Origin: Jatrophihabitans telluris | Lineage (GTDB): Bacteria; Actinomycetota; Actinomycetes; Mycobacteriales; Jatrophihabitantaceae | Reading direction: 5' to 3' | Assembly: GCF_023516435.1 (NCBI RefSeq) | Contig: NZ_CP097332.1 | Location: 1,550,001 to 1,614,000 of the forward strand | Length of the DNA: 64,000 nt | Shown here: positions 15,571 to 23,779 of the stretch, piece by piece | Layout of the letters: every line of letters begins with the position of its first letter | Position numbering within the stretch: the stretch's first letter is position 1 | Made by a program: the position numbers and the translations under genes | The notes under the pieces: generated by a model | Told to the model about the DNA's origin: nothing | Database searches by the model: none | Seen by the model: the letters and a program-made list of their open reading frames with translations, nothing else

Positions 15571-16779
15571 TCAGAAGGCGCTGGTGCCCTTCGGCGTTCC
15601 CAGCCCGGTCGGACCGTCCCAGCCCGTGCCTGCCGTGCACCACACTCTGGTCGGGCAGCTTCCGTTGGAGCCCGTGGTCACGTCGTTCAGCGAGCCGGCT
15701 TGCGACCACGTGTAGGACGCGGGGTAGCCGCTGGTGTTGCCCGAGAGCGCATACACCGATGCCACGATGGGCGACGCGGCGCTGGTGCCGCCGTACACCG
15801 CCCAGCCCGAGGAACCCTGGTACGGCGTGCTGTCGTACACCGAGACGCCGGTCGCCGGGTCGGCCACCGCGGAGACGTCGGCGTTGGCCTTGCCCGAGCA
15901 TTGGGTTGCCGCGCTCTGCCAGCTCGGTTTCGCGTTGAGGCTCGAGCAACCGCTGCCGGCGCCACTCCACGCTGCTTCGGACCAACCTCGTACGGTACCG
16001 CCGGCGCGGGTCAGGCTGGTTCCGCCGACGGCCACGACGGAGTCGAAGGAGGCCGGCGACTCGATGCCGTAGCCGGCGTCACCGGTCGAGGCGGTGATTG
16101 CGATGCCGGGATGGTTGTAGGCAGACAGTGGCGAGCTGTCACTACCGCCGTAGCTGTTGCTGATGGCCACTACACCCGCTCGGCCAGCGGCGTAATTCAC
16201 CGCGGCCGCGAGATTGGTAAAGGACGGTGTCGTGGCCTCGACGAGCAGGATCTTGCAGTCCGGACACGTCGCCGAGACCATGTCCAGATCAAGGCTGATC
16301 TCGGTCGCCCAGCCCGCGTCGGTCCGGGGGAGCTTGCTGCCACCCGATTGACTCACCTTCCGGAAGCAGCCGTTTGCCGTCGTACAGGCACTCAGTCCGA
16401 AGGTGGACCGGTACACCCCCAGGTCGGACTCCGCGGTCGGATCGTTGTACGCGTCGACGATGGCCACGGTCCGGCCGCCACTGTTCGCCGCGGTCAGGGC
16501 GTAGGCCGACCGGATGTCGGCCGGGTTGAGGCCCGCCGGGGCGGACTGGGCCGCGGGCCTGCCGTTCGCGTCCACCCGCACCAGAGCGTTGCACGCGGCG
16601 TAGCCCTTGGTCGCGGCGGCGGCGCAGGTCCGTGCGGCGTGGCGAGCGCCTTGGGTGACGTGTGGGGCGGCAGCTCCTGCCGGGTCAGGCGCGGCACCCG
16701 AGGCAGCACCCGGCGCGAGGAAGCCCACCACGCTCAGTGCGGCAGCTACGGGTAGCGCGAGGATTCGCAGTCGTTTCAT
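15571..16779 (-). CDS. Secreted sedolisin-like serine-carboxyl peptidase (S53)
   Basis: A 402-residue exported protease. A signal peptide with a KRLR n-region, hydrophobic core and AxG-type end covers about residues 1-29. The catalytic Glu and Asp of the S53 triad are read in ATEISLDLDM (about residues 155-164), the oxyanion Asp in STGDAGYG, and the nucleophile Ser in GGTSAASP (about 339-346). A short propeptide-like region precedes the catalytic domain, shorter than in classic sedolisins. AAGGAGACC precedes the ATG. Two CxxC-like cysteine pairs suggest disulphides outside the cell. The natural substrate is unknown. Confidence 0.85.
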   Translation of the reverse strand: MKRLRILALPVAAALSVVGFLAPGAASGAAPDPAGAAAPHVTQGARHAARTCAAAATKGYAACNALVRVDANGRPAAQSAPAGLNPADIRSAYALTAANSGGRTVAIVDAYNDPTAESDLGVYRSTFGLSACTTANGCFRKVSQSGGSKLPRTDAGWATEISLDLDMVSATCPDCKILLVEATTPSFTNLAAAVNYAAGRAGVVAISNSYGGSDSSPLSAYNHPGIAITASTGDAGYGIESPASFDSVVAVGGTSLTRAGGTVRGWSEAAWSGAGSGCSSLNAKPSWQSAATQCSGKANADVSAVADPATGVSVYDSTPYQGSSGWAVYGGTSAASPIVASVYALSGNTSGYPASYTWSQAGSLNDVTTGSNGSCPTRVWCTAGTGWDGPTGLGTPKGTSAF

Positions 16780-16928
16780 CGGTCTCCTTGAGATCGGCGC
16801 ACCCAGCCCTCGTCGGGTGCTGACGGTGCCTCCAGGCTAGAGCCGATTTGTGAATTGTCCAGAGTTGTCCGTCATGCCGGATTCAGAAGATCGCTGGGGG
16901 CGAACCCGGACGGCACGCGTGCATGCGA

Positions 16929-16966
16929 CGAGGGCCGCATCCGGTCGATCTCGGATGCGGCCCTCG
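16929..16966 (-). terminator. Strong hairpin downstream of sodN
   Basis: CGAGGGCCGCATCCG (16929-16943), an 8-base loop and the exact reverse complement (16952-16966) form a perfect 15-bp stem about 70 bases past the sodN stop codon on the minus strand. It is very likely the sodN terminator. Confidence 0.7.
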
Positions 16967-17038
16967 AGGGCTCGCGGACTCGCTGTGAACTGCTGGCGGT
17001 CCAACCGCCATGAAGCCCGTTTTTGGGGGTGCAGAGGC

Positions 17039-17437
17039 CTAGGCGGCCTTCTTGGTCTCCCAGAAGATGGTGTCGATCTGGGCGATGAGGTCCAGCAGGG
17101 CCTGGCCCTCGGCCGGGTCTACGGAACCCTTTCCACCAGCAGCGCCGGCGGCCTTGGTGGCCTTGTTGAACAGCTCGTGAAGCTGCGGGTACTTCTCGAA
17201 GTGCGGCGGCTTGAAGTAATCGGTCCACAGCACCCACAGGTGGTGCTTGACCAGCTCGGCGCGCTGCTCCTTGATGATCAGCGCACGGGTGCGGAACACC
17301 GGGTCTTCGTTGCCCTGGTACTTCTCCATGATGGCCTTGACCGACTCGGCCTCGATGCGAGCCTGGGCGGGGTCGTACACGCCGCAGGGCAGGTCGCAGT
17401 GTGCCGAAGCAGTGGTCGTGCTACGCAGCAAGCGCAT
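17039..17437 (-). CDS. sodN: Nickel superoxide dismutase precursor
   Basis: A 132-residue NiSOD. The nickel hook HCDLPCGVYDPAQARIE begins at residue 13, so maturation must remove the first 12 residues to expose His1, whose amine and side chain plus Cys2 and Cys6 bind nickel. The rest is the expected four-helix bundle with HLWVLWTDYFKPPHFEKYP. The divergent neighbour encodes the SodX protease that would make this cut. AAGGAG precedes the ATG. NiSOD detoxifies superoxide when nickel is available. A Nur box was looked for in the 110-base divergent region and not recognised. Confidence 0.96.
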   Translation of the reverse strand: MRLLRSTTTASAHCDLPCGVYDPAQARIEAESVKAIMEKYQGNEDPVFRTRALIIKEQRAELVKHHLWVLWTDYFKPPHFEKYPQLHELFNKATKAAGAAGGKGSVDPAEGQALLDLIAQIDTIFWETKKAA

Positions 17438-17547
17438 GACAGCTCCTTCTGGGTCCCGAACGTTTATGCGCGGCAGGCACCTCTTGCGGCCGCCACGAAC
17501 GCGACCCTACTCCCGCCCACATCGACGAGATCGGGCAGCATTGGGCC

Positions 17548-17952
17548 ATGCGATTCGTCCTGCCCTATCAGCTGATCACGGTCAGCGGGCAGTCGATGAC
17601 GCCCACGCTCTGGAACGGCGACCGCGTGCTGGTTCGACATGGGCGCCGTCCTCAGCCGGGCCACGTCGTCCTCGCGGAGTTCGCCCGTCGCCCTGGGTTG
17701 TTGGTGATCAAGCGCGTCGTACGCAGTCAGGACGGAGGTTGGTGGCTGAGCAGCGACAACGCCGCCGCGGGCAGTGCTTCGGACGAACTCGGCGTCGCTC
17801 GGGTGCATGCGGTGGCGGTGTGCTTCTGGCCGGGTTCGCCGCGTCGAGGCAGTGCCGGGCGCGCCCTGCACGGAGGGACGCGGCGGAGGCGGGGGGCAGC
17901 CCGCGCTTGCCGGTGGCCCGAGCGGATCGGTGATTCACCGCAAGGCCTCTGA
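17548..17952 (+). CDS. sodX: NiSOD maturation protease SodX (S26 signal-peptidase-like)
   Basis: A 134-residue member of the S26 peptidase family. The catalytic Ser is in SGQSMTPTL (about residues 13-21) and the Lys in IKRVV (about 53-57); SDN and a GSASDELG loop follow as in signal peptidase box E. No transmembrane anchor is evident, in line with a cytoplasmic processing enzyme. Divergence from sodN with a 110-base gap supports the function. The last 30-40 residues are Arg/Gly-rich and look like a non-conserved tail. Confidence 0.88.
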   Translation: MRFVLPYQLITVSGQSMTPTLWNGDRVLVRHGRRPQPGHVVLAEFARRPGLLVIKRVVRSQDGGWWLSSDNAAAGSASDELGVARVHAVAVCFWPGSPRRGSAGRALHGGTRRRRGAARACRWPERIGDSPQGL

Positions 17953-18290
17953 TCAGCCTGGCCGGCCGCGGGTGGCATTGCTCACGGTGTGATGTCGCGC
18001 CTGCTCAGGCTGGTCGAAACGTGCCACACTGACCCGCACGGGCGACCCCCGTTGTCGTAGCCGAGCGATCCGCCCACAGGCGATGACCCTCGTGCGACAC
18101 CCACCCTTCGACGTCGGGCTCAACCCGCGCGAGACGGTGTTCCACCCGCCGTAGGACCGACTCGGTGTCGGCGGTTGCGAACTCGCCGCCTCGCGGTCGT
18201 CGCCCCTCATACCTGTCCCTCGTAGCCGTCCCCTTGTACCCGTCTCCCCGTACCCGCCTCTCAGCCCCTCGACCGACTCGGAGTGCTGCA
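17953..18290. other. Gene-free gap upstream of the malic enzyme gene
   Basis: These 338 bases show no plausible coding frame; open frames on either strand are Arg/Gly-rich shadows. The right part (about 18205-18275) is a pyrimidine-rich stretch with degenerate copies of a GTACCCGTCTCCCC-like unit. It probably contains the malic enzyme promoter, but no box stands out. Confidence 0.5.
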
Positions 18291-19460
18291 ATGACGCAGA
18301 CGTTCGATCCCGAAAGCCCCGTCTTCACCTGCCATGTCGGCGGCAAGCTCAGCGTGCGCAGCTCCATGCCACTCATCGATCGTGCCTCCCTGTCGCTGGC
18401 CTACACCCCCGGCGTGGCGCAGGTGTCGGCGGCGATCGCGGCTGATGAGTCGCTGGCTCGCACCTATACCTGGCGGTCACGGCTCGTGGCGGTGGTCAGC
18501 GACGGGACCGCCGTGCTCGGCCTCGGTGATATCGGCCCCGCGGCCGCGCTGCCGGTCATGGAGGGTAAGGCCGCGCTCTTCGAGCAGTTCGCCGGCGTGA
18601 ACGCCGTGCCGATCGTGCTGGCGACCAAGGACACCGACGAAATCGTCGACACGGTCGTCCGGATCGCTCCATCCTTCGGCGGCATCAACCTGGAGGACAT
18701 CTCGGCTCCTCGTTGTTTCGAGATCGAGCGGCGGCTGCGGGAATTGCTGCCCATCCCGGTCTTCCACGACGACCAGCACGGAACGGCGATCGTGGTTCTG
18801 GCCGCGCTGCGCAACGCCGCGCGCATCACGGGGCGACAGCTGTCGGAGTTGCGGGTTGTCGTCTCCGGCGCGGGGGCGGCCGGAGTGGCGTGCGCGAAGA
18901 TCCTGCTGGCTGCAGGCATCGGTGACCTCGCAGTTGCTGACTCACGCGGCATCGTGCACCCGGGTCGGGATGACCTCAACGCCGTCAAGCAGGAACTCGC
19001 GGCCGAGACGAATCATGCCGGTCTGGCGGGTTCGCTCGAAGACGCCCTGGTCAAGGCGGATGTCTTCATCGGTGTGAGTTCTGGCGTGGTCGCCGAGGAC
19101 GCGGTCGCCGAAATGGCGCCGAACGCGATCGTCTTCGCCCTGGCCAATCCGACCCCGGAGATCCATCCGGAGGTGGCTCACCGCCATGCCGCGGTCGTGG
19201 CGACCGGACGCAGCGATTTCCCCAACCAGATCAACAATGTGCTCGCGTTCCCCGGGGTTTTCGCCGGGGCCTTCGACGCCGGTGCCCGGGAGATCACCGA
19301 GGGCATGAAGCTCGCTGCGGCGGATGCGATAGGTGGGGTGGTCGCCGACGAGCTCAGCCCGGACTGTGTGGTGCCCACGCCCTTCGATCCGCGGGTCACG
19401 CCGGCGGTCCGGGTTGCGGTCGCAGAGCAGGCGCGTCGAGACGGCGTCGCACGGGTCTAG
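18291..19460 (+). CDS. NAD-dependent malic enzyme (short bacterial type)
   Basis: A 389-residue malic enzyme that oxidatively decarboxylates malate to pyruvate. Seen are YTPGVAQV (about residues 38-45), the catalytic lysine in MEGKAALFEQFAG (about 89-101), the metal-binding EDISAPRCFEIE (about 136-147), the DDQHGTAIV segment, and the Rossmann GAGAAGVACAKILLAAG (about 188-204). Asp rather than a basic residue after the second strand (VADSRG) favours NAD. Length fits the short prokaryotic class without a phosphotransacetylase domain. ATG 18291 is chosen because it opens the conserved region; no strong ribosome site is visible. Confidence 0.9.
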   Translation: MTQTFDPESPVFTCHVGGKLSVRSSMPLIDRASLSLAYTPGVAQVSAAIAADESLARTYTWRSRLVAVVSDGTAVLGLGDIGPAAALPVMEGKAALFEQFAGVNAVPIVLATKDTDEIVDTVVRIAPSFGGINLEDISAPRCFEIERRLRELLPIPVFHDDQHGTAIVVLAALRNAARITGRQLSELRVVVSGAGAAGVACAKILLAAGIGDLAVADSRGIVHPGRDDLNAVKQELAAETNHAGLAGSLEDALVKADVFIGVSSGVVAEDAVAEMAPNAIVFALANPTPEIHPEVAHRHAAVVATGRSDFPNQINNVLAFPGVFAGAFDAGAREITEGMKLAAADAIGGVVADELSPDCVVPTPFDPRVTPAVRVAVAEQARRDGVARV

Positions 19461-19472
19461 CTCGAGTCCCGT

Positions 19473-19623
19473 CGTTGACGTTGCCCTTGTTGCTGGGTTC
19501 TTGTCGTTGACGTTGCCCTTGTTGCCGGGTGTGGCGACGCAACAAGGGCAACGTCAACGGGTGTGGCGACGCAACAAGGGCAACGTCAACGGGTGTGGCG
19601 ATGCAACAAGGGCAACGTCAACG
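19473..19623. repeat. Palindromic repeat cluster: two forward and three inverted copies at 32-bp spacing
   Basis: A 21-base core containing GACGTTGCCCTTGTTGC occurs forward at 19473-19493 and 19505-19525, and as the exact reverse complement at 19539-19559, 19571-19591 and 19603-19623. Neighbouring copies of the same orientation start exactly 32 bases apart. The inner pair (19505-19525 with 19539-19559) folds into a 21-bp stem with a 13-base loop, and the outer pair can nest around it. The cluster fills the gap between the convergent malic enzyme and MocR genes. It is not a CRISPR array: the 11-base spacers are near identical. A REP-like element or strong bidirectional terminator is most likely. 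Confidence 0.9.
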
Positions 19624-19641
19624 GGTGTGGCGACGGAGGGC

Positions 19642-21123
19642 TTACGCGGTGACCAGCGAACCGGCATCGCCCGGCAAGCGGCCGGGTTCGAGTTCACCCC
19701 AAGCCTCGGCGATGGTCTCCACGGCACGCCGGAGCACGTCTTGCGGCAGGGCGAACGGCAGCCGAAGCTGGCGCTCCAACGTTCCGTCCGCCGCGAATCT
19801 CGAACCTGGACTCAGCAGCAGCCCGCGATGCTCCAGCAGATGTGACAGCGGAGTTGCGCCGGCGTGATCGAGCTCGATCCAGATCGACAGCCCGCCGAGC
19901 GCCCGGCTGGGACGCCAGGCCGGTAGCAGCTCGGCCAGCGAGGCGAGCAGGCAATCTCGTTGCTGTCGAAGGCTGTCCCGCCGCTGCATGAGGGACGCGT
20001 CGAGGTCGGCCAGCAGGTGATGTGCGATGAGCTGTTCGATGACGGGCCCCGCCATGTCGTTACGCGCTCGCGCCGCGGCGAGCCGCTGCACGGTGTCGGG
20101 ATCGGTGCGGATCCAACCGACCCGCAGGCCGCCCCAGATGGGCTTGGACAGCGAGCCCAGACTGATGACGGACTCGTCCAACTCGGCCATGGCGACGATG
20201 GGACGTGCGCTGTCGCCGCGTTCGGCCTCGGTGCGCAGGTCGATGTCGACGAAGGACTCGTCGACGATCAGCCGTGTCCCCGAGCGCCGGGCGGCATGGG
20301 CGATCTCGGCCCTGGTCGCACCGTCGCCCAGCGCACCGGTCGGATTGTGGAAGTCGGGGATCAGATAGGCCAGCCGGGGCGAGCTCTGACGCAGCGCCGC
20401 GGCGAAGCTGGGCAGCTCCCAGCGGCCTTCGGTCATGCTCATCGACAGCGGGACGGGCACGTGGCGGGCGCCGTGGGCCCGCAACGATTCCAGCGCCCCG
20501 GGATAGCTCGGCAGTTCGGTGACGACCCGATCGCCGGGGCCGATCCCCACGCGCAGTACGAGATCGAGACCGTGCTGCGCACCGTTGGTTATCAGGATCT
20601 GCTCCGGCGTGGTGGCCACGCCCCGCCGGCGGTAGCGCTCGGCGACCGCCTCCCGAAGTTCCGGGATGCCGTAGGGGTAGTAGCCGTCACGGGTCGCGTA
20701 GCGCGCGACGTCCTCGGTCACGGCTGCCATTGCCGGACCCATCACACCGGCGATCGCTGGCAGGCTTGCGATGGACAGATCTACCAGGGCTGCGTCCCCG
20801 GGGCGGCGCGCGATGCGGGAGCCGGGTCCGGCCATCCGGGCCGCCGCGGGAAGGGTCAGGTAGCTGCCAGACCCTTGCCGCCGAATGAGCAGCCCGTCGG
20901 CCGCCAGTGCGTCGAAAGCTGCTGTCGTGGTCGCCCGGCTCAGCTTGAGCTCGCGGGCCAGATCACGCTCGGAGGGCAACCGCGATCCTGGCGACACCCG
21001 CCCGTCCAGCAAGAGAGCGGCCAGCGCGTTGCTGAGCGCGCGGTAGCGGGGGCCAGGTTGTTCGGACAGATCTGGCAGCAGGCCCAGCAGGGTGCGGGTT
21101 CCGATCGGAGCGTTGCTCAACAC
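19642..21123 (-). CDS. MocR-family regulator (GntR helix fused to aminotransferase fold)
   Basis: A 493-residue protein. The N-terminal GntR winged helix is about residues 25-90 (LPSERDLARELKLSRATTTAAFD, then GSGSYLTLP). The rest is a fold-type I aminotransferase domain with NGAQHGLDLVL, the PDFHNPTG segment (about 262-269) and the PLP lysine in LGSLSKPIWGG. MocR proteins use PLP as a sensor. The divergent gene codes for a YczE-family membrane protein, a known partnership (YczR-YczE). The very long open frame upstream is a shadow; GTG 21123 starts the conserved region. The effector beyond PLP is unknown. Confidence 0.88.
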   Translation of the reverse strand: MLSNAPIGTRTLLGLLPDLSEQPGPRYRALSNALAALLLDGRVSPGSRLPSERDLARELKLSRATTTAAFDALAADGLLIRRQGSGSYLTLPAAARMAGPGSRIARRPGDAALVDLSIASLPAIAGVMGPAMAAVTEDVARYATRDGYYPYGIPELREAVAERYRRRGVATTPEQILITNGAQHGLDLVLRVGIGPGDRVVTELPSYPGALESLRAHGARHVPVPLSMSMTEGRWELPSFAAALRQSSPRLAYLIPDFHNPTGALGDGATRAEIAHAARRSGTRLIVDESFVDIDLRTEAERGDSARPIVAMAELDESVISLGSLSKPIWGGLRVGWIRTDPDTVQRLAAARARNDMAGPVIEQLIAHHLLADLDASLMQRRDSLRQQRDCLLASLAELLPAWRPSRALGGLSIWIELDHAGATPLSHLLEHRGLLLSPGSRFAADGTLERQLRLPFALPQDVLRRAVETIAEAWGELEPGRLPGDAGSLVTA

Positions 21124-21228
21124 CGGGCCAGCTTGGCACAATTGGCCCGGGAACGGCAGTCTCCTACTGACGAAACTGCACCGAATCCAGACCAGTAGTG
21201 CCGTATTGGACTCGTACAACGACCGGCA

Positions 21229-22011
21229 GTGGCCTGGATGATGGATGGTGTGACGTCGACGCCTCCCACGCCCACGCCGGTGCCCATGCCTGTGCCGACG
21301 CCCATGCCCAGCCCGGTGCCGCAGCCGCTGCCGGTTCCGGCAGAGCCCGGCGCCGACGTGCCGCCTCGCCGTGCGGCGCTCCGTTGGTCGCGACGACTGA
21401 TCCAGCTCTACGTCGGCCTGGCCCTCTACGGCGTGTCGGGCGGCCTGCAGGTGCAGGCCAATCTCGGACTGGACCCGTGGGACGTCCTGCATCAGGGGGT
21501 TGCCTCGCGCGTGCATCTGTCGATCGGCGTCGTGTCCATCATCGTCGGTGCGCTGGTGCTGCTGGCCTGGATTCCGATCCGCCAGCGCCCCGGCCTCGGA
21601 ACGGTCAGCAATGTCTTCATGGTGGGCTTCGCCATGAATGTGACGATCGCCGTGGTGCCTGCTCCAGATGCCTTCGCCGCGCGATTCGCCTTGCTGCTCG
21701 GGGGAATCCTGCTCTGCGGTCTGGCCACGGGCATGTACATCTCGGTCGGACTGGGACCTGGGCCCCGGGACGGGCTGATGACGGGATGGTCGGCCAGGCT
21801 CGGCTTGTCGATCCGGCTCACCCGCACGGTGCTGGAGCTGACGGTGCTGGCCTCGGGATGGGCGCTCGGCGGCACGGTGGGAGTCGGCACGGTGCTGTTC
21901 GCGGTCTTGATCGGCCCGCTCGCTCAGCTGTTCCTCCGCGCGTTCGGCGTTCGGCGGGTGGAGCCGGCTGCGGCGAGCGTGCTGCCATTGCAAGGTCCTG
22001 AAGCGCAGTAG
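21229..22011 (+). CDS. YczE/YitT-like integral membrane protein
   Basis: A 260-residue protein, or 253 if GTG 21250 is used. After a 45-residue Pro/Thr/Val-rich N-terminal tail (repeated PTP and PVP) come five or six hydrophobic segments with the family pattern LALYGVSGGLQVQANLGLDPWDVLHQG and SVGLGPGPRDGLMTG (parts only quoted). YczE proteins are often divergent from MocR regulators and are thought to be transport-related; the substrate is not known. GTG 21229 stands eight bases after TACAAC, which would allow a leaderless start. The proline-rich tail is not typical of the family and may be exposed to solvent. Confidence 0.8.
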   Translation: MAWMMDGVTSTPPTPTPVPMPVPTPMPSPVPQPLPVPAEPGADVPPRRAALRWSRRLIQLYVGLALYGVSGGLQVQANLGLDPWDVLHQGVASRVHLSIGVVSIIVGALVLLAWIPIRQRPGLGTVSNVFMVGFAMNVTIAVVPAPDAFAARFALLLGGILLCGLATGMYISVGLGPGPRDGLMTGWSARLGLSIRLTRTVLELTVLASGWALGGTVGVGTVLFAVLIGPLAQLFLRAFGVRRVEPAAASVLPLQGPEAQ

Positions 22012-22153
22012 GACGCACGGTCACTCGACGTTCGCCTGGTAGACACAATCGCCCGTGACCGTCGTTACGCTGTACAAATTTGCCTTTGTGTAAATTTCGA
22101 GGGCATGATGGGTGGGTAGGTAAACCCGCACCTGTTGAGACAGAGGTGAACCA

Positions 22154-22249
22154 ATGATCACGATGACCGGCTCCGGAACAATCCTTCTCATCGTCTGCCT
22201 TGCCGCGCTGGCCCTGCTGGCCCTCAGCGCCGGCAGCGATCACCGCTGA
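22154..22249 (+). CDS. 31-residue single-pass membrane microprotein
   Basis: ATG 22154 opens a 31-codon frame ending at TGA 22249. AGAGGTG lies five bases before the ATG. The peptide is a short Thr/Gly-rich head, one hydrophobic helix (about residues 9-26) and a polar GSDHR end, so it would be a single-pass membrane peptide. Upstream, 22060-22100 is AT-rich for this genome and carries two AAATTT boxes 16 bases apart, a likely promoter or operator. No family is recognised. It stands alone between YczE and the tandem repeat. Confidence 0.5.
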   Translation: MITMTGSGTILLIVCLAALALLALSAGSDHR

Positions 22250-22270
22250 ATGAGCTTGCGCGACGTGGCG

Positions 22271-22366
22271 ACCGAGCCGCCGACCGAGCCGCCGACCGAG
22301 CGACCGGTCGAGCCCCCGACCCAGCGGCCGGTCGAGCCCCCGACCGAGCGGCCGGTCGGCCCTCCG
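22271..22366. repeat. 12-bp tandem repeat (eight degenerate units)
   Basis: Eight 12-base units related to ACCGAGCCGCCG run head to tail, with an alternating 24-base pattern in the right half (ACCGAGCGGCCG then GTCGAGCCCCCG). A plus-strand frame starting at ATG 22250, one base after the stop of the 31-residue ORF, would read TEPP/TERPVEPP repeats, but it runs on antisense to the FUSC gene and is probably not a real protein. Confidence 0.75.
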
Positions 22367-22384
22367 GCGGCTCGTTCGAGGGTG

Positions 22385-23596
22385 CTAGGCCTGCGCCGAC
22401 CGCCCACGCGTGACCGGGTCGGCATCTGCCTCGGCGATCGCACTCCGATGAGCCCCGGAGGTTATGTCCACCTCTCTGATGAGCCGCTCGGAATCGACGA
22501 AGATCGAAATGAGCAAACGTCCGGCTTCGGAGTCGCTGTCGTCCAGTTCGGTCGGCACCCGACCCAGGGCACGGACCGCCCGCTGCGAGAGTTCGCGTGC
22601 CTCGGATGGAATCCGGATCAGCTCAGCGCGATCGGCGTCGGCCAACGGATCCTGCTGCAGACGGCCGAACGCCGACATCGCCCGGCCTGCCTCCGACAAC
22701 AGATCACCCAGCACCGGTAACGCCCGCGCCAGATCCTCATCCGTGCTCTCCGGCGGCAGATCGAGCAGACTGCGGGCGATCCCACGGGTCTGGTTGATCG
22801 CGTGGTCGAGCGCGCGACGAGCCTCACTCTGGCGAGTCAGCTGATCGAGCTCGCGCCGCGCGCGGGGATTGAACTGCAGGCTCTCCTCGCCCTGTTTGAC
22901 GGTGGCGATCGCGCTGCGGGAATCGGCTGACAGGTCGCGCGCCCGCGACAGCCAGCGGCGATAGTGCTCCTGCCCGGGTTGGCGGTGCAGTCCGCTGCCC
23001 ATGTCCGATAGCAGGGCTCCGAGATCTTCGCCGAGCGTGCGCATCGTGCGACCGGCCTCGGAGACGTAGGAGGCCGGGCTGATGACCACGTTCACCAGGA
23101 CCCCGATGAACGCCCCGATCGCGGTGTCGATCGTCCGCTGCAGGCCGTAGCCGTTGCCCAGCGAGATCGCGAGCATGGCCGAGATCGCCACCTGTCCCGA
23201 CAGCGGTCCGAGCCGGAGCAGTTCCCCAACGATCAGGCCGAGCAGGACGACCAGCCCGATCGACCACCAGCTCACGCCGAGGAGGTGGCCCAGGGCTATC
23301 GATGCGCCGAGGCCGACGGTGACCGCCACGGTGAGCTGGATGCTGCGTGCCAACGACGAGCGGACCGTGATTTGCAGGACGATGATCGCGGCCAGCGCCG
23401 CGAGAGCAGGTCGGGGCGAGTGGATCGCCTCAGCCGCCAGCCACGACAGGGTAGCGGCCAGCGTCGACTTCAGGATCCGGCGGATGACCTCCCGCTCGAT
23501 GGACAGGCTTTCCCGCAGCCCGACCTGGCGCAACCGCGCCCGGAGCTGGTCGATCCGGCTGCGGACACCGGGCCAGCGCGACAGGACCTCGGGCAT
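22385..23596 (-). CDS. FUSC/ArAE-family membrane protein (aromatic acid exporter-like)
   Basis: A 403-residue protein. An amphipathic N-terminal stretch is followed by about six hydrophobic segments between residues 45 and 170 (LGVSWWSIGLVVLLGLIVGE and GNGYGLQRTIDTAIGAFIGV are typical of FUSC half-transporters), then a long helical cytoplasmic domain (about 175-400) with coiled-coil character. Such proteins are linked to efflux of aromatic acids. The substrate is not visible. It is the third gene of a minus-strand unit with the DUF6104 and oxidoreductase genes, six bases after the DUF6104 stop. Confidence 0.75.
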   Translation of the reverse strand: MPEVLSRWPGVRSRIDQLRARLRQVGLRESLSIEREVIRRILKSTLAATLSWLAAEAIHSPRPALAALAAIIVLQITVRSSLARSIQLTVAVTVGLGASIALGHLLGVSWWSIGLVVLLGLIVGELLRLGPLSGQVAISAMLAISLGNGYGLQRTIDTAIGAFIGVLVNVVISPASYVSEAGRTMRTLGEDLGALLSDMGSGLHRQPGQEHYRRWLSRARDLSADSRSAIATVKQGEESLQFNPRARRELDQLTRQSEARRALDHAINQTRGIARSLLDLPPESTDEDLARALPVLGDLLSEAGRAMSAFGRLQQDPLADADRAELIRIPSEARELSQRAVRALGRVPTELDDSDSEAGRLLISIFVDSERLIREVDITSGAHRSAIAEADADPVTRGRSAQA

Positions 23597-23602
23597 GGCG
23601 CT

Positions 23603-23779
23603 CTAGTCGAGTTCGTCGTCAGCTCGGGCCAGCCACGTCGCGAACCGCTCGATCGCGATCTCGAAATCGGGATTGAGGTCGACGAACGTCTGCAGGCGCT
23701 GGGCCAGCCAGTCGAGGCTCACCTCCTCCTCGCCGCGGCGCGATTGCAGTTCCTCGATGCCTCGATCGGTGAAGTACAT
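23603..23779 (-). CDS. DUF6104 family small protein
   Basis: A 58-residue acidic protein starting MYFTDRGIEEL and containing RGEEEVSLDWLAQRLQTF and DLNPDFEIAIERFATWLAR, which I recognise as the DUF6104 pattern widespread in actinobacteria. The function is unknown. It begins directly after the stop codon of the oxidoreductase gene and is followed six bases later by the FUSC gene, so the three are one operon. The gene is short enough to be missed by length-filtered gene calling. Confidence 0.8.
   Translation of the reverse strand: MYFTDRGIEELQSRRGEEEVSLDWLAQRLQTFVDLNPDFEIAIERFATWLARADDELD

Noticed and set aside
19473-19623. The regularly spaced repeats could be read as a small CRISPR array.
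   Set aside because: The 11-base intervals are themselves nearly identical, copies occur in both orientations, and no cas gene is present. CRISPR repeats have one orientation and unique spacers.
21181-21199. A dre-like half site (ACTGGTCTGGA on the minus strand) between the MocR and YczE genes.
   Set aside because: Only one half matches the DasR element; the second arm is lost (TTCGG instead of CCACT). It does not support adding this pair to the DasR set.
19642-21993. A 783-residue fusion extending the MocR gene to 21993.
   Set aside because: The N-terminal 290 residues are antisense to the YczE gene and are His/Arg/Gln-rich shadow sequence. The conserved GntR domain starts at about 21123.
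22250-22720. A 156-residue plus-strand frame with TEPP/TERPVEPP repeats.
   Set aside because: Its repeat part comes from a non-coding 12-bp tandem array and the rest lies antisense to the well-supported FUSC gene. No ribosome site suited to it was seen.
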